The translations under genes and the position numbers were made by a program. Below are positions 34,674 through 44,340 of a stretch of DNA of 64,000 bases, piece by piece. Position 1 is the first letter of the stretch. Each line of letters opens with the position of its first letter. Below the pieces are notes generated by a model. That model made no database searches. It was not told the DNA's origin and saw only the letters and a program-made list of their open reading frames with translations. This DNA comes from Bifidobacterium colobi (lineage in GTDB: Bacteria > Actinomycetota > Actinomycetes > Actinomycetales > Bifidobacteriaceae). The stretch is from assembly GCF_018555455.1 (NCBI RefSeq), contig NZ_JAFEJU010000003.1, positions 310,001 to 374,000 of the forward strand. Direction: 5' to 3'.

Positions 34674-37600
34674 TCAGCCCAGCAGATCGAGCAGGTCGTC
34701 GCGGGTCAGCGAGGCGATGGACGGAGCGCCGGATGCTCCTGCACCGAAGGCACCGGATTCGTCGGCGTTAAGCGACGCATCGGTGAACTGCCTGGCCAAC
34801 TCGCTCTTGGTGTGCTGCAATTCCAGGATGCGCTCCTCGATGGTGTCTTTGGCCACCACCTGATACACGTTCACATCCTCGGTCTGCCCGATGCGATGCG
34901 CACGATCGGTGGCCTGATTCTGTGCGGCAGCATTCCACCACGGGTCGGCATGAATCACCACGCTGGCGCCCGTCAGGTTCAACCCGGTATTGCCGGCTTT
35001 CAGGGAAATCAGGAACGCCGGCGTATCGTCCGCGTTGAAACGGTCCACCAAGGCCAGTCGCTGTTTCTTCGGCGTGGATCCGGTGATGGTGTAGTACCGC
35101 AGACCCTGCTCATCGAACCGGGCGGCAATCAGTTCCAGGAAACTGGTGAACTGGGAGAAGATCAACGCCTTCTTGCCCTCGTTCACGCAGGTTTCCACCA
35201 GTTCGGCAATCGCCGCCAGCTTGGCCGACTGATCCTTGGCATCGGCATACACGAGCCTTGGATCGCAGCAGATCTGCCGCAGCCGGGTCAGTTCGGCGAG
35301 GATGCGGATCTTCGATGTATTGAAGTCCGCTTCCTCGCTATGCTCCAACTGCATACGCAAGCGCTGTTCATGAGCGGCGTACAGTTTGCGCTGCTCCCCT
35401 TCCAGCTGCACGGTAAGCGTATTCTCCAGCTTGTCCGGCAGATCGGTGAGCACCTGACGTTTCAGTCTGCGTTTGATGAACACGCCTACCAGCGCCTGCA
35501 ACCGATGCGCCACGCGCGCGGCCTCAGGGTTGACTTCGGCGGCGGCGCGCCCCTCGGCGGTCGTACTGTCCGCAGCACGCGCGTTGGCGATGGGCAGCTC
35601 GTAGCGTTCGCGGAACCGCTTATAGGAGCCCAATAATCCCGGCATCAGGAAGTCGAAAATGCTCCACAGTTCGGAAAGCCGGTTTTCGATTGGGGTGCCG
35701 GTCAAGGCAAAACGATGGTCGGCGGCCACGGATTTCACAGCTTTGGCGATTTTCGTCGTGTGATTCTTAATGTATTGAGCCTCGTCCAAGGCCATGATGG
35801 AGCAATGGCGCTTACCGTCCGTATCACTGCCCTGTTCTATGCTGCCGGAATCATCAGCCGTGTATTCCTCCACATCGCGGCGCAGCAAATCATACGAGGT
35901 GATCAGCACTGTCGGCTCGTCGGCATGGAAAGCACGGGCGATGGCATTGCGCCGCTCGGTTTTGGTGCCGGCTACGACTACCGCGTTGAAACTGGGCGCG
36001 AACTTCGCGAACTCGGCGGCCCAGTTGTACACCAATGATGCCGGGCAGACAATGAGCGATGGCTTCAATGGCTCCGCAGTCTCCGTCCGCGCGGCCCGCT
36101 GATATCGGGAAAGAATCAACGCGATGAGCTGCACGGATTTGCCCAAACCCATTTCATCGGCGAGAATGCCGCCGAAACCTTTATCGCACAACGTGCTCAG
36201 CCAGCGGAAACCATCGGCCTGATACGGGCGCAGAATGTTCTTGAGACTGTCCGGCACCTCATAGGAAGTCGGATCGATGACTGCCAGATCATCAATGTAT
36301 TGGGTGAAGGATGCGTCTTTGACCACATCCGAACCGTCGTCGGGCAGTTCGCCGTCCAACAGGAACGCCTGATTGCCGGGCAGTTCAATGGAACCGGAGT
36401 CAAGCTGCTTCTCGCTGAGGTCAAGGTCGGACGCCAGTTTGTCTAATGTGCTCAAATCGGCGCCATCGAGACGAACCAGCGTGCCATCCTTCAACTGGTG
36501 GAAGCGTTGTTTGCGGCGATACGAGGCCAGCAATGCGCCTACCTCGTTCGGCGGCACTTCATCGGCGATTGGTGAAATCTCCACCAGATTGCCTTTGACA
36601 GACAACCCCACCTTCACGCTTGGCGCTTTGGGCGCCACCAGCCGGTCGAAGGCGGGCGTGGTGAACACGCTGCCGACCTCGTGTAAAGCCCGCAGTCCTT
36701 CGTCGAACAATCGCACGATCTGCTGGGTGTTGTCCCGGTCGATGGTGGCCGCGCCAGCCTGCTTGGCCCGGGTGCGTGCCGCGGTTCGTGCCGCAGCGGC
36801 CCGTGACGTTTTCGTGGTGAATCCTCGCGCCGCGGATGCCGGTTTTACGTCTCGTCCGCGCGCATCCGGCATGTCGAAGAACGCGCGCACCACATCCGTG
36901 GCGAGGTGCTCCGTTTCGAAATCACGGCCTACGACGGCGTTCGCCGGCGTATTATCACGTGCATGCACCGCAGGCCCTGCGGGCACCAGCGGCACCACCG
37001 TTTCGTCATAGCGGGCTTTGATCACACATTCCACACCATATTCAGTGCGGTCCAGATAGAATTCGTTCTCGCATTCGGTGGGGCTCAGCTCGGCAAGTTC
37101 GCGTGGAAGCTCATGCGCATCCAGCAATCCCGCCGTCACCAGACGAGGCAGCAAGGTTCTAGCGAACAAGGCCATATCATCGCCGGCAATAACTTGGCCT
37201 TCACCACCCGGCGCAAAAAGCTCGCCAATCAGGGTGCGAATATCCGCCAATTGTTCAGGACAGCGCACGAACCGGCATCCCGCCGCGCTTTTTCGCTGCG
37301 ACTGCAGCATCATCGGCGAGGTATAGGTGAGCGGACTCGCGGCGGCAAGCAACAGCCACGAGTGTTTGCCCGCCTCAACCACCGCTTCCACGCCGGGTTC
37401 GCCTTGCAGCAGATATCCGGCGTTCGACCCATATTCACGGTAGTCGCGGCGAGTCAATCGCATGGTCAGACCGGGGTCGCCGCCATCCACCGGCACGGAT
37501 GCCGGCTGACTGGAAAACCAGGAATCCAGCACCAGTTGGATGCCCTTGCCCTCACGAATCCCCAGTAGGGACGCGACCTCCCGGGCCGAAAGCGTCATAC

Positions 37601-38816
37601 GCCGGTCAATGGCAATATGCCCGTAATAGCGATCCTGCTGCTCGGCGGCCTCGCGTACGGCGAGCGCGGATTCCAGGAAATCCAGCAGCGGCTCACTATC
37701 CGTATCCAGCATCTGCGGCGTATGCGCAAACGCCAGTTTCTTGCCGTAATCCACATATTCGCCGTGTCGCATAGCACGCACGAATTGAGGAATCGACTTC
37801 AACACATAGTTTGCGCCATTAACGGGAGCGCCGATTTTCAATTCCACGCTCCACACGCCGTCGATGAAGCTCAGGATGGGCGTCACATGCACTTGCCCCG
37901 GCGCCACCGTTTGCGGCATGCCTTGGTACCCGCTTCGGCCCGCGGATTTGCGCCGACCGGATGGCATGGAAGCCGAACCGTTCGCGTCCACACGTTGCAT
38001 GATGGCCGTACGCCGACGCTCCTTGGCCTGCGCTTGGCTTTTGTCCAACCGCTCCATGTAATCGAGCATGATGCGAGACGGGCGCACGGCTCCGGCCTGA
38101 TAGCCGTCGAATCGTTGCGGATCGTCACAGAAGGCGAGCGCCACCGCCACCATATGCTTGCACAGGCCGTATCCACGCCCGTATGCAGGGCAAGTGCAGG
38201 ATCCTCCGTTGAGCTCACCGGTGTCCAGCGAGAACATCACTTCCGTGCGATACCGGCTGGAGGGGCTGGTGGTGCCGCGGAGCGTGGCATTGAGCTGCGC
38301 ATATCCGATGCGATCATTACTGCTGAACGCAGGGGCCAGCATCATCAGCGAAGCATTATTGGCAATCACGCGCGCCCTGTCGAGAACCGCACGGGACGTG
38401 GACGTTTGGATATCCCTGCGCAGCGCGTCAAAGGGAATATATGAACCGCGGGCTTGCGCATTGCCTTGATTTCCCGCATTACGCGCAACAGTACCATCAT
38501 CATCAAACCAGACCGCGCGACCTGACCTGTGCGCATACGGCACCGGCATATCATCCGCGCTTAAGGCATCTGCGGAACCGAATACTGCGGCATTATCAGT
38601 CGCAGCAGCCGCAGCAGTCACATCTGTTTCATCATCATCTGCAGCCGCATATCCACGAGGATTACGCCGCCGTTGAATCCAGCGGCGCGCGGCATCATCG
38701 AACTCATCGCCAAGCGCATCGTCATAACCATAGGATTCATACCCGTCGTCGTGAGGACCACGAGAATCATCCGCAGCCTCATCGGAGACATGCCCGAACA
38801 CACCATATCCGCTCAC
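34674..38816 (-). CDS. SWIM zinc-finger SNF2-family helicase
   Basis: About 1380-residue DNA-dependent ATPase. After an acidic, disordered N-terminus, a SWIM zinc motif CTCPAYGRGYGLCKH lies near residue 200; the middle is a bacterial SNF2-associated region; the motor begins with DEMGLGKSVQLIAL (about 889), has the box II DEAQYIKNH, TGTPIENRL, and in the second RecA lobe LISLKAGNTGLNLTGAS and DRAHRIGQTEDV. This is the actinobacterial RapA/HepA-like type. The GTG at 38816 is preferred because GAGGAG lies 10 bases upstream and it leaves room for a promoter; the frame is open to an ATG at 38900. Divergent from a WYL regulator, which may control it. Role in transcription or DNA repair is inferred. 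Confidence 0.88.
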   Translation of the reverse strand: MSGYGVFGHVSDEAADDSRGPHDDGYESYGYDDALGDEFDDAARRWIQRRRNPRGYAAADDDETDVTAAAAATDNAAVFGSADALSADDMPVPYAHRSGRAVWFDDDGTVARNAGNQGNAQARGSYIPFDALRRDIQTSTSRAVLDRARVIANNASLMMLAPAFSSNDRIGYAQLNATLRGTTSPSSRYRTEVMFSLDTGELNGGSCTCPAYGRGYGLCKHMVAVALAFCDDPQRFDGYQAGAVRPSRIMLDYMERLDKSQAQAKERRRTAIMQRVDANGSASMPSGRRKSAGRSGYQGMPQTVAPGQVHVTPILSFIDGVWSVELKIGAPVNGANYVLKSIPQFVRAMRHGEYVDYGKKLAFAHTPQMLDTDSEPLLDFLESALAVREAAEQQDRYYGHIAIDRRMTLSAREVASLLGIREGKGIQLVLDSWFSSQPASVPVDGGDPGLTMRLTRRDYREYGSNAGYLLQGEPGVEAVVEAGKHSWLLLAAASPLTYTSPMMLQSQRKSAAGCRFVRCPEQLADIRTLIGELFAPGGEGQVIAGDDMALFARTLLPRLVTAGLLDAHELPRELAELSPTECENEFYLDRTEYGVECVIKARYDETVVPLVPAGPAVHARDNTPANAVVGRDFETEHLATDVVRAFFDMPDARGRDVKPASAARGFTTKTSRAAAARTAARTRAKQAGAATIDRDNTQQIVRLFDEGLRALHEVGSVFTTPAFDRLVAPKAPSVKVGLSVKGNLVEISPIADEVPPNEVGALLASYRRKQRFHQLKDGTLVRLDGADLSTLDKLASDLDLSEKQLDSGSIELPGNQAFLLDGELPDDGSDVVKDASFTQYIDDLAVIDPTSYEVPDSLKNILRPYQADGFRWLSTLCDKGFGGILADEMGLGKSVQLIALILSRYQRAARTETAEPLKPSLIVCPASLVYNWAAEFAKFAPSFNAVVVAGTKTERRNAIARAFHADEPTVLITSYDLLRRDVEEYTADDSGSIEQGSDTDGKRHCSIMALDEAQYIKNHTTKIAKAVKSVAADHRFALTGTPIENRLSELWSIFDFLMPGLLGSYKRFRERYELPIANARAADSTTAEGRAAAEVNPEAARVAHRLQALVGVFIKRRLKRQVLTDLPDKLENTLTVQLEGEQRKLYAAHEQRLRMQLEHSEEADFNTSKIRILAELTRLRQICCDPRLVYADAKDQSAKLAAIAELVETCVNEGKKALIFSQFTSFLELIAARFDEQGLRYYTITGSTPKKQRLALVDRFNADDTPAFLISLKAGNTGLNLTGASVVIHADPWWNAAAQNQATDRAHRIGQTEDVNVYQVVAKDTIEERILELQHTKSELARQFTDASLNADESGAFGAGASGAPSIASLTRDDLLDLLG

Positions 38817-38916
38817 CAAGGCGCATCTCCTCTCCAGTCCGGCCTTGCTCCGGACCACATTCCCGGGCTGCTCAAATTCAGAACAACCCAACATTCCCAT
38901 CCTAGACGAAACGCGG

Positions 38917-38922
38917 TAGCCT
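38917..38922 (+). promoter_or_regulatory. -10 element of the WYL gene
   Basis: TAGCCT stands exactly 7 bases before the ATG at 38930, without any Shine-Dalgarno. Suggests a leaderless transcript. Confidence 0.4.
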
Positions 38923-38929
38923 TGAATCT

Positions 38930-40048
38930 ATGGACGCCATGGATGCGGGATATGCAACAGATGATTCAGTCGATTCAGCCAAGCGCAAAACCTACGCCGG
39001 CAATAGCGCGTTGGAAATCCTCGAAGTACTGTGGCGGCACAGCTATTTGGGTCACGGGCTTTCCGTGCGGGAGATTCTCGATGAGCTCGCCACAATGCAT
39101 CATACGGACGACCCTCGCGACCTGCCAACGGCGAAAACCGTGCGCAACCAGTTGAGAAAACTCTCCGAAGCTGAATTCCTCGGCAGACATGTGGGCTACA
39201 TCACCGAAGAAGACAGCCTCAAAGTAGGCTGCAAAGACCCTCAGCCCGGTTGGTATGTGGACGCGTTCCTCACACCCGCCGAAATGCGATTGCTGGCGGA
39301 CAGTCTCACCCTCTCGCGCATCAGCATCGACACCTTGGATGAGCTCGTCGGGAAAATCCGCGAACTCGCCGGAGCTGCAGGCGAATCCATCGACTACTTG
39401 AACCATGTGACCGCCTACACCCATATCAACGGCGAATTCCTTTCCACCATCGACCAGATCAACCAAGCCATCGAAGACGGTCATGCCATCAGCTTCCAAT
39501 ACTGTGATTACGGACCGGATGGCACCATGGTGCCGCATATCAGTCACACCACCGGATCACGCGGCATCTATATCGTCGACCCGTACCAGATGGTGTACAA
39601 AAACGGGCGATATTACCTGATCTGCCACATGCACGGCGAACATCATCTGCGCATATTCGTCGTCAATCGCATAGCCGGCGTCACCACTCGGGGAGCGAAC
39701 GGGCCGCTGCGCATCGAACAGCCCGCCCCACACGATTTCGACGCCGTGACCTTCATGCGGCACAGGCCGTATCCGGTTGCCGATGCACCGGTCAATATCC
39801 GCATGGCCATCCGGGACCGCTCCATGCTCAACAACGTGTTCGAATGGTTCGATGATCCGCAAGTCAAACAATCAAAGGACGGCGAACAGTTCGAAGTCAT
39901 CGTCGAGGCGCCCGAGAGAGCCGTATTTTGGTGGGCATTGCAGTATTCATGGGATGCGCGACTGATCATCATGGAACCGCAATCCCTGCGCGACCGGCTG
40001 TACCAAGCCGGCCTGCATATGGCCAACGTCTACAAGCCAGCGCCATAA
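38930..40048 (+). CDS. WYL-domain transcriptional regulator
   Basis: 372 residues. An N-terminal winged helix (about 25-105; LSVREILDELATMHHTDDP...TAKTVRNQLRKLSEAEF) is followed by a WYL domain (about 175-270; VDPYQMVYKNGRYYLICHMH, then LRIFVVNRIAGV) and a C-terminal WCX-like extension. WYL proteins bind nucleic acid or nucleotide ligands and often govern DNA-damage and defence genes. It diverges from the SNF2 helicase gene. The ATG at 38930 is followed by a second at 38939. Confidence 0.87.
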   Translation: MDAMDAGYATDDSVDSAKRKTYAGNSALEILEVLWRHSYLGHGLSVREILDELATMHHTDDPRDLPTAKTVRNQLRKLSEAEFLGRHVGYITEEDSLKVGCKDPQPGWYVDAFLTPAEMRLLADSLTLSRISIDTLDELVGKIRELAGAAGESIDYLNHVTAYTHINGEFLSTIDQINQAIEDGHAISFQYCDYGPDGTMVPHISHTTGSRGIYIVDPYQMVYKNGRYYLICHMHGEHHLRIFVVNRIAGVTTRGANGPLRIEQPAPHDFDAVTFMRHRPYPVADAPVNIRMAIRDRSMLNNVFEWFDDPQVKQSKDGEQFEVIVEAPERAVFWWALQYSWDARLIIMEPQSLRDRLYQAGLHMANVYKPAP

Positions 40049-40050
40049 CC

Positions 40051-40095
40051 CATGGTTTCCATGGTTTCCATGGTTTCCATGGTTTCCATGGTTTC
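40051..40095. repeat. Five tandem copies of a 9-bp unit
   Basis: CATGGTTTC repeated five times without a change, starting 3 bases after the WYL stop codon. Likely variable in number between strains. Confidence 0.85.
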
Positions 40096-40197
40096 GGCTC
40101 CCATCACACTCACAGGGGAGCTGGCAGCACAGCTGACTGATGGGACACCCATATGCCATATGCCGTGATTGCACGCCGCATGCCGTGATTGCACGCC
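40095..40197. repeat. Decayed palindromic element (copy C) and 18-bp direct repeat
   Basis: CGGCTCCC...TCACAGGGGAGCTGGC...GACTGATGGG resembles elements A and B. It is followed by ATGCCGTGATTGCACGCC at 40160-40177 and 40180-40197. This is the leader region of dapD. Confidence 0.5.
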
Positions 40198-40294
40198 ATA
40201 ACCTGAAAAACCGTATGCATCTATACCCCACCTGCCATTAAGCTAGACAGTTAGTGATGAATTCACGCTACACGCAACACATAAGGAGCACTAT

Positions 40295-41314
40295 ATGAGC
40301 GAAGAGCGTACAGCATGGGGCTGGGGTCTGGCCAGCGTAGACGCAGCCGGCAACACCCTGGATGTCTGGTACCCGGAGCTGACCCTTGGCGAAGCACCAG
40401 CGGAAGCCGATCGTCCGAATCATAACTTCGGTACTCTGGCACACACGGAAGCCGATGCACGTGGCGTACGTCGCGTTCCTGTGTTCGCCGTCAGCCAGCT
40501 GGACGAGCCGATTGCTTCTCCGGCCGACGCCTATCTCAAACTGCATCTCCTGAGCATGCGTATGGCCAAACCGAACACCCTGAATCTGGAAGGTATTTTC
40601 GCCCAGCTCAACACCGTGGTCTGGACCAACTACGGCCCGTTCGCTGTTGAGGACTTCACACTGCGCAAGGCCGATGTGGAACGTGTGGCCACCGATGCCG
40701 CCCTGGCATTCGCCACGCAGACCGGCCTTCCGGCAGCAGCCCCCGCCGCCACCGTCAACGTGTTCGGCCTCGATAAGTTCCCGCGCATGATCGACTACGT
40801 GACCCCCACCGGCGTACGCATCGGCGATGCCGATCGCGTCCGTCTGGGCGCCTACCTGTCCGCCGGCACCACCGTGATGCATGCCGGCTTCGTGAACTTC
40901 AACGCCGGCACCCTTGGCGTTTCCATGGTTGAAGGCCGCGTCTCCCAAGGCGTTGTGGTTGGCGACGGTTCCGACATCGGCGGCGGCGCCTCCATCATGG
41001 GCACCCTGTCCGGCGGCGGCAAGCTCCGCAACTCCATCGGCGAGCACTCCCTGCTCGGCGCCAACGCCGGCATCGGCATCTCGCTGGGCGACAACTGCGT
41101 GGTCGAAGCCGGCCTGTACATCACCGCCGGCACCAAGGTGACCATCTGGGACAAGGCCAAGGCCGCCGCCGGCGAACCGCTCGAAGTGGTCAAGGGCGCA
41201 GACCTGTCCGGCAAAAACAACATCCTGTTCATCCGCAACTCGGTGAACGGCCGCATCGAAGCCCGCTACCGCAAGGTGGGAATCGAGCTCAACGCTAAGT
41301 TGCATAAGAACTGA
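40295..41314 (+). CDS. dapD: Tetrahydrodipicolinate N-succinyltransferase
   Basis: 339 residues, the longer actinobacterial DapD. It transfers succinyl from succinyl-CoA to tetrahydrodipicolinate in lysine and meso-diaminopimelate synthesis. The N-terminal domain is followed by a left-handed beta-helix with hexapeptide repeats ([56 protein letters not shown]). AAGGAGC lies before the ATG. Alone, not clustered with other dap genes. Confidence 0.95.
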   Translation: MSEERTAWGWGLASVDAAGNTLDVWYPELTLGEAPAEADRPNHNFGTLAHTEADARGVRRVPVFAVSQLDEPIASPADAYLKLHLLSMRMAKPNTLNLEGIFAQLNTVVWTNYGPFAVEDFTLRKADVERVATDAALAFATQTGLPAAAPAATVNVFGLDKFPRMIDYVTPTGVRIGDADRVRLGAYLSAGTTVMHAGFVNFNAGTLGVSMVEGRVSQGVVVGDGSDIGGGASIMGTLSGGGKLRNSIGEHSLLGANAGIGISLGDNCVVEAGLYITAGTKVTIWDKAKAAAGEPLEVVKGADLSGKNNILFIRNSVNGRIEARYRKVGIELNAKLHKN

Positions 41315-41451
41315 GTGCACACTAGTGGAGCGTTATCTTCGTTGCTCCTCGATCGACGTACCATCGTACGCCTTCCCTCGGTGCGCCTCGATACCGCACA
41401 CACTATTGCACACTCAGAACTGACTCTGCCGGTTCTTATGCAACCGACGCC

Positions 41452-41497
41452 GCATGATTCAGTGCATGATTATTCGGAATCATGCACTGAATCATGC
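41452..41497. repeat. 46-bp palindrome after dapD
   Basis: 20-bp perfect arms beginning GCATGATTCAGTGCATGATT with a 6-base centre. No U-run. Confidence 0.75.
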
Positions 41498-41552
41498 ACT
41501 GCAACGTCTCGTGCTGTATCGCAGTGGGGCGAACCCTCAAGCCGCTCGAAGA

Positions 41553-41590
41553 AACGCCTCGCTGCGCGTATGCAAGCGGGGCGTTCTTGT
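41553..41590 (+). terminator. Terminator of dapD
   Basis: AACGCCTCGC pairs with GCGGGGCGTT (one G-T) and is followed by CTTGTATATCT. A further small palindrome ATATCTC-TC-GAGATAT follows. Confidence 0.55.
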
Positions 41591-41647
41591 ATATCTCTCG
41601 AGATATTGCCCCGCTGAACGCATCCCAACAAGGAATTCCCACGATTA

Positions 41648-41799
41648 GGTCGAGGTTTTGCTCCGCTTAGCACATGCTCACCAGAGCAAAACCTCGACCC
41701 AATCAACGTATTGCCCCAGTGAGCTCTCTAAACGCCGCAAATCCTCGACACACTCGAGGATTTGCCTCGCTAAGCACCCTCTCAGCGAGGCAAATCCTC
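41648..41799. repeat. Related palindromes between dapD and gltA
   Basis: Element 1 (41648-41699) has perfect 16-bp arms GGTCGAGGTTTTGCTC/GAGCAAAACCTCGACC. Element 2 (41756-41799) has 15-bp arms GAGGATTTGCCTCGC/GCGAGGCAAATCCTC. Cores of 44 bp in each are similar, including CTTAGCAC/CTAAGCAC in the loop. A third stem, GCAAATCCTCGA-CACAC-TCGAGGATTTGC (41737-41765), overlaps element 2, so the two cannot form together. The interval 41315-41880 has no gene; the convergent genes dapD and gltA end here. Confidence 0.75.
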
Positions 41800-41880
41800 G
41801 GCCCAATGCGATATTCCATACGCAATGCAACACATGTTGAGCACGTTTCGCTCACATGCTAGCAGCATGCCGAATTGCTA

Positions 41881-43173
41881 TCACCGTTCGTCAAGCGGCA
41901 CGTAATCGCGCTCCACCGGGCCGGTGTAAACCTGGCGCGGGCGGCCGATCTTGGTGTTCGGATCAGCGAGCATCTCACGATACTGTGCAATCCAACCGGG
42001 GATACGCCCCAAAGCGAACAATGTGGTGAACATGGCCGGATCGAAGCCGATGGCACGGTAAATCAAACCCGTATAGAAGTCCACGTTCGGATACAGATTG
42101 CGCGAAACGAAGTACTCGTCGCTCAGGGCAATGCGTTCCAACTCCACGGCCACATCGAACAATGCACGTTCGTCGGCCGGCAGCTTGGATGTATCCTCGC
42201 GTTCCATAATCTTCTCCAAGTACTGCTTGGCGATGGCTGCACGCGGATCATAGGACTTGTACACACGGTGACCAAGGCCGGAGATCTTCTGGCCGTTCTT
42301 CTTGGCCTCTTCCACGAACTCGGCAACCGTCTTACCGGAATCGCGAATCGCCTTCAACTGGCGCAACACAGCCTCATTCGCGCCGCCATGCAACGGACCG
42401 GAAAGCGCGTTCACGCCAGCGGCCACCGCGGAATACAGGTTGGCGTGGGCGGAACCGGCGATGCGCACCACGGACGTCGAGCAATTCTGCTCATGATCGG
42501 CGTGGATAATGAGCAGTCGACCCAGTGCGTGCACATACAGCGGATCGGATTCGAACGGTTCATAGGGAACGGCGAAACACATGCGCAGGAAGTCATCCAC
42601 ATAGCCGCGCGCGTAATCCGGATACAGCATCGGTTCATCACGGCGACGACGGAAGATGTAGGACACGATGGTACGCACTTTGGCCATGATGATGACCGCC
42701 GCCTCATCAAGCTGGTCGGAATCGGTGATATCCGTAGTATCCGGATAGAACGTGGCCAGTGCGTTGATGGCGGAGGCGAGCACGCTCATCGGATGCGCGG
42801 TACGCGGGAACGAACCCATGAAGGTGCGGAAATCCTCACCGACCATGGTGCGATGGTTGATGGCGGAAACGAACTTCTCGTACTGCTCCTTGCTCGGCAG
42901 GTCTCCATGGCGCAGCAGCCACGCCACTTCCAGAAAATCGGACTGGTCGCAGAGCTGTTCGATTGGGTAGCCGCGATAGCGCAGAATCGAATGCTTGCCA
43001 TCGATATAGGTGATTTTCGACTCGCACTGAGCGGTGGTCAGAAATCCCGGATCAAGCGTCACCCAGCCATCGTTGCGCAGTTTGGAGACGACGATACCGT
43101 CCGCACCTGCCGTTGCCTTAACCACCGGCAGGGTATATTTGCTGTCATCCACATTCAGCTGGGCTGTTGCCAT
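41881..43173 (-). CDS. gltA: Citrate synthase
   Basis: 430-residue type II-like citrate synthase that condenses oxaloacetate and acetyl-CoA. Catalytic segments LLIIHADHEQNCSTS (first His), GPLHGGANEAV and KISGLGHRVYKSYDPRA (second His), and the C-terminal DFYTGLIYRAIGF, are all intact. In bifidobacteria the citrate cycle is incomplete and the enzyme feeds 2-oxoglutarate and glutamate. GGGAGC lies 8-10 bases before the ATG. Confidence 0.97.
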   Translation of the reverse strand: MATAQLNVDDSKYTLPVVKATAGADGIVVSKLRNDGWVTLDPGFLTTAQCESKITYIDGKHSILRYRGYPIEQLCDQSDFLEVAWLLRHGDLPSKEQYEKFVSAINHRTMVGEDFRTFMGSFPRTAHPMSVLASAINALATFYPDTTDITDSDQLDEAAVIIMAKVRTIVSYIFRRRRDEPMLYPDYARGYVDDFLRMCFAVPYEPFESDPLYVHALGRLLIIHADHEQNCSTSVVRIAGSAHANLYSAVAAGVNALSGPLHGGANEAVLRQLKAIRDSGKTVAEFVEEAKKNGQKISGLGHRVYKSYDPRAAIAKQYLEKIMEREDTSKLPADERALFDVAVELERIALSDEYFVSRNLYPNVDFYTGLIYRAIGFDPAMFTTLFALGRIPGWIAQYREMLADPNTKIGRPRQVYTGPVERDYVPLDER

Positions 43174-43311
43174 ACTTATTGCTCCCTATTACATACGGGC
43201 TGATACCGATGGGCGTGCCATTCGGTTCAAAAGTATGGCTCACTATATGGCACCTATGTTTCAACGCAAGTTGTCGTCTCAAAAACACGCGCGACACCAT
43301 TGCGCCGCAAT

Positions 43312-43401
43312 AAAAAAACCTCCACGGTGTGGCAAACAACACTATGGCCATTCCGCTAAAACCGCAGAAATAAGCCATTTTCGTTTACCACACCGTGGAG
43401 G
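43312..43401 (-). terminator. Terminator of map, large loop
   Basis: CCTCCACGGTGTGG (43319-43332) pairs with CCACACCGTGGAGG (43388-43401); the arms continue with AAAC/GTTT. On the minus strand GGTTTTTTTATT follows (43312-43320). An inner ATGGC/GCCAT stem is in the loop. CCACACCGTGG appears a third time at 43408-43418, next to the stop of map. Confidence 0.85.
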
Positions 43402-43424
43402 AATCACCACACCGTGGGAGAGAA

Positions 43425-44207
43425 TCACAGGTTGGTGCGATCGGTGAAGATGATCGGGCCGTTTTCGGTGATGGCGATGGTGTGCTCGGAGTGAGCGCCA
43501 CGGGAGCCATCCTCGGAACGCAACGTCCAGCCGTCCTTCGGATCCTGGTAGATCTCGTCGGTGGTCTTCAGGAACCACGGTTCGATGGCGATGACCAGGC
43601 CTTCGCGCAGCTTGTAGCCGTGGTGCGCCTTGCCGTCGTTCGGCACATGCGGGTCACCGTGCATAATGTGACCCACACCATGACCACCGAATTCAAGGTT
43701 GATCGGATAGCCGTAGGTACGAGCAACGTCGCCGATGGTGCTAGAGATGTCACCGAGGCGGTTGCCCGGCTTTGCCACGTCAATGGCGGCGGCGAGCGCT
43801 TCCTCAGTGCACTTGATCAGTCGCAGGTCTTCCGGATCGGGGTCCTTGCCGACCACGAAGCTCACTGCGGAATCGGCAACCCAGCCGTCCACGGAGATGG
43901 CGAGATCAAGGGAGACCAGATCGCCGTCCTTCAGGTTGTAGTCATACGGAATGCCGTGCAGTACTGCGTCGTTGACGGACGTGCAGATGTAGTGGGCGAA
44001 CGGGCCGGTGCCGAAGTCCGGCGCGTAATCCACGTAGCAGGATTCTGCACCCTTGCGGTCCACGATCTTCTTGTGAACGAATTCGTCGATTTCCAGCAGA
44101 TTGGTGCCGACCTTGGTGGTTTCCTGCAGTTCCTTCAAAATGCCGCCGACGAAACGGCCGGCAGGCTTCATTTCCTCGATTTCACGAGGGGTTTTCAGTT
44201 CGATCAT
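43425..44207 (-). CDS. map: Methionine aminopeptidase, type I
   Basis: 260-residue dinuclear metalloenzyme that removes the initiator methionine. Metal ligands are visible: two Asp in DGDLVSLDLAISVDGWVADSAVSF, His in GHGVGHIMHGDPHVPN, Glu in VIAIEPWF, and Glu in GAHSEHTIAITENG. The start at 44207 (MIELKTPREIEEM) agrees with the family and has GAAAGAA upstream; the reading frame is open to 44411 but that extension is unlike the family. Confidence 0.95.
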   Translation of the reverse strand: MIELKTPREIEEMKPAGRFVGGILKELQETTKVGTNLLEIDEFVHKKIVDRKGAESCYVDYAPDFGTGPFAHYICTSVNDAVLHGIPYDYNLKDGDLVSLDLAISVDGWVADSAVSFVVGKDPDPEDLRLIKCTEEALAAAIDVAKPGNRLGDISSTIGDVARTYGYPINLEFGGHGVGHIMHGDPHVPNDGKAHHGYKLREGLVIAIEPWFLKTTDEIYQDPKDGWTLRSEDGSRGAHSEHTIAITENGPIIFTDRTNL

Positions 44208-44340
44208 ACGGTTCTTTCTACCTTGTTGAGACTTGTTCTCAACTCTAGACCAGCCCGGGGTCAACCGCCAGGGACTATGCGCTATTTCTTGCGCACATGC
44301 CGTCCCCGCCTCCTCTCCACTCGGCCAATACGAACATCCA

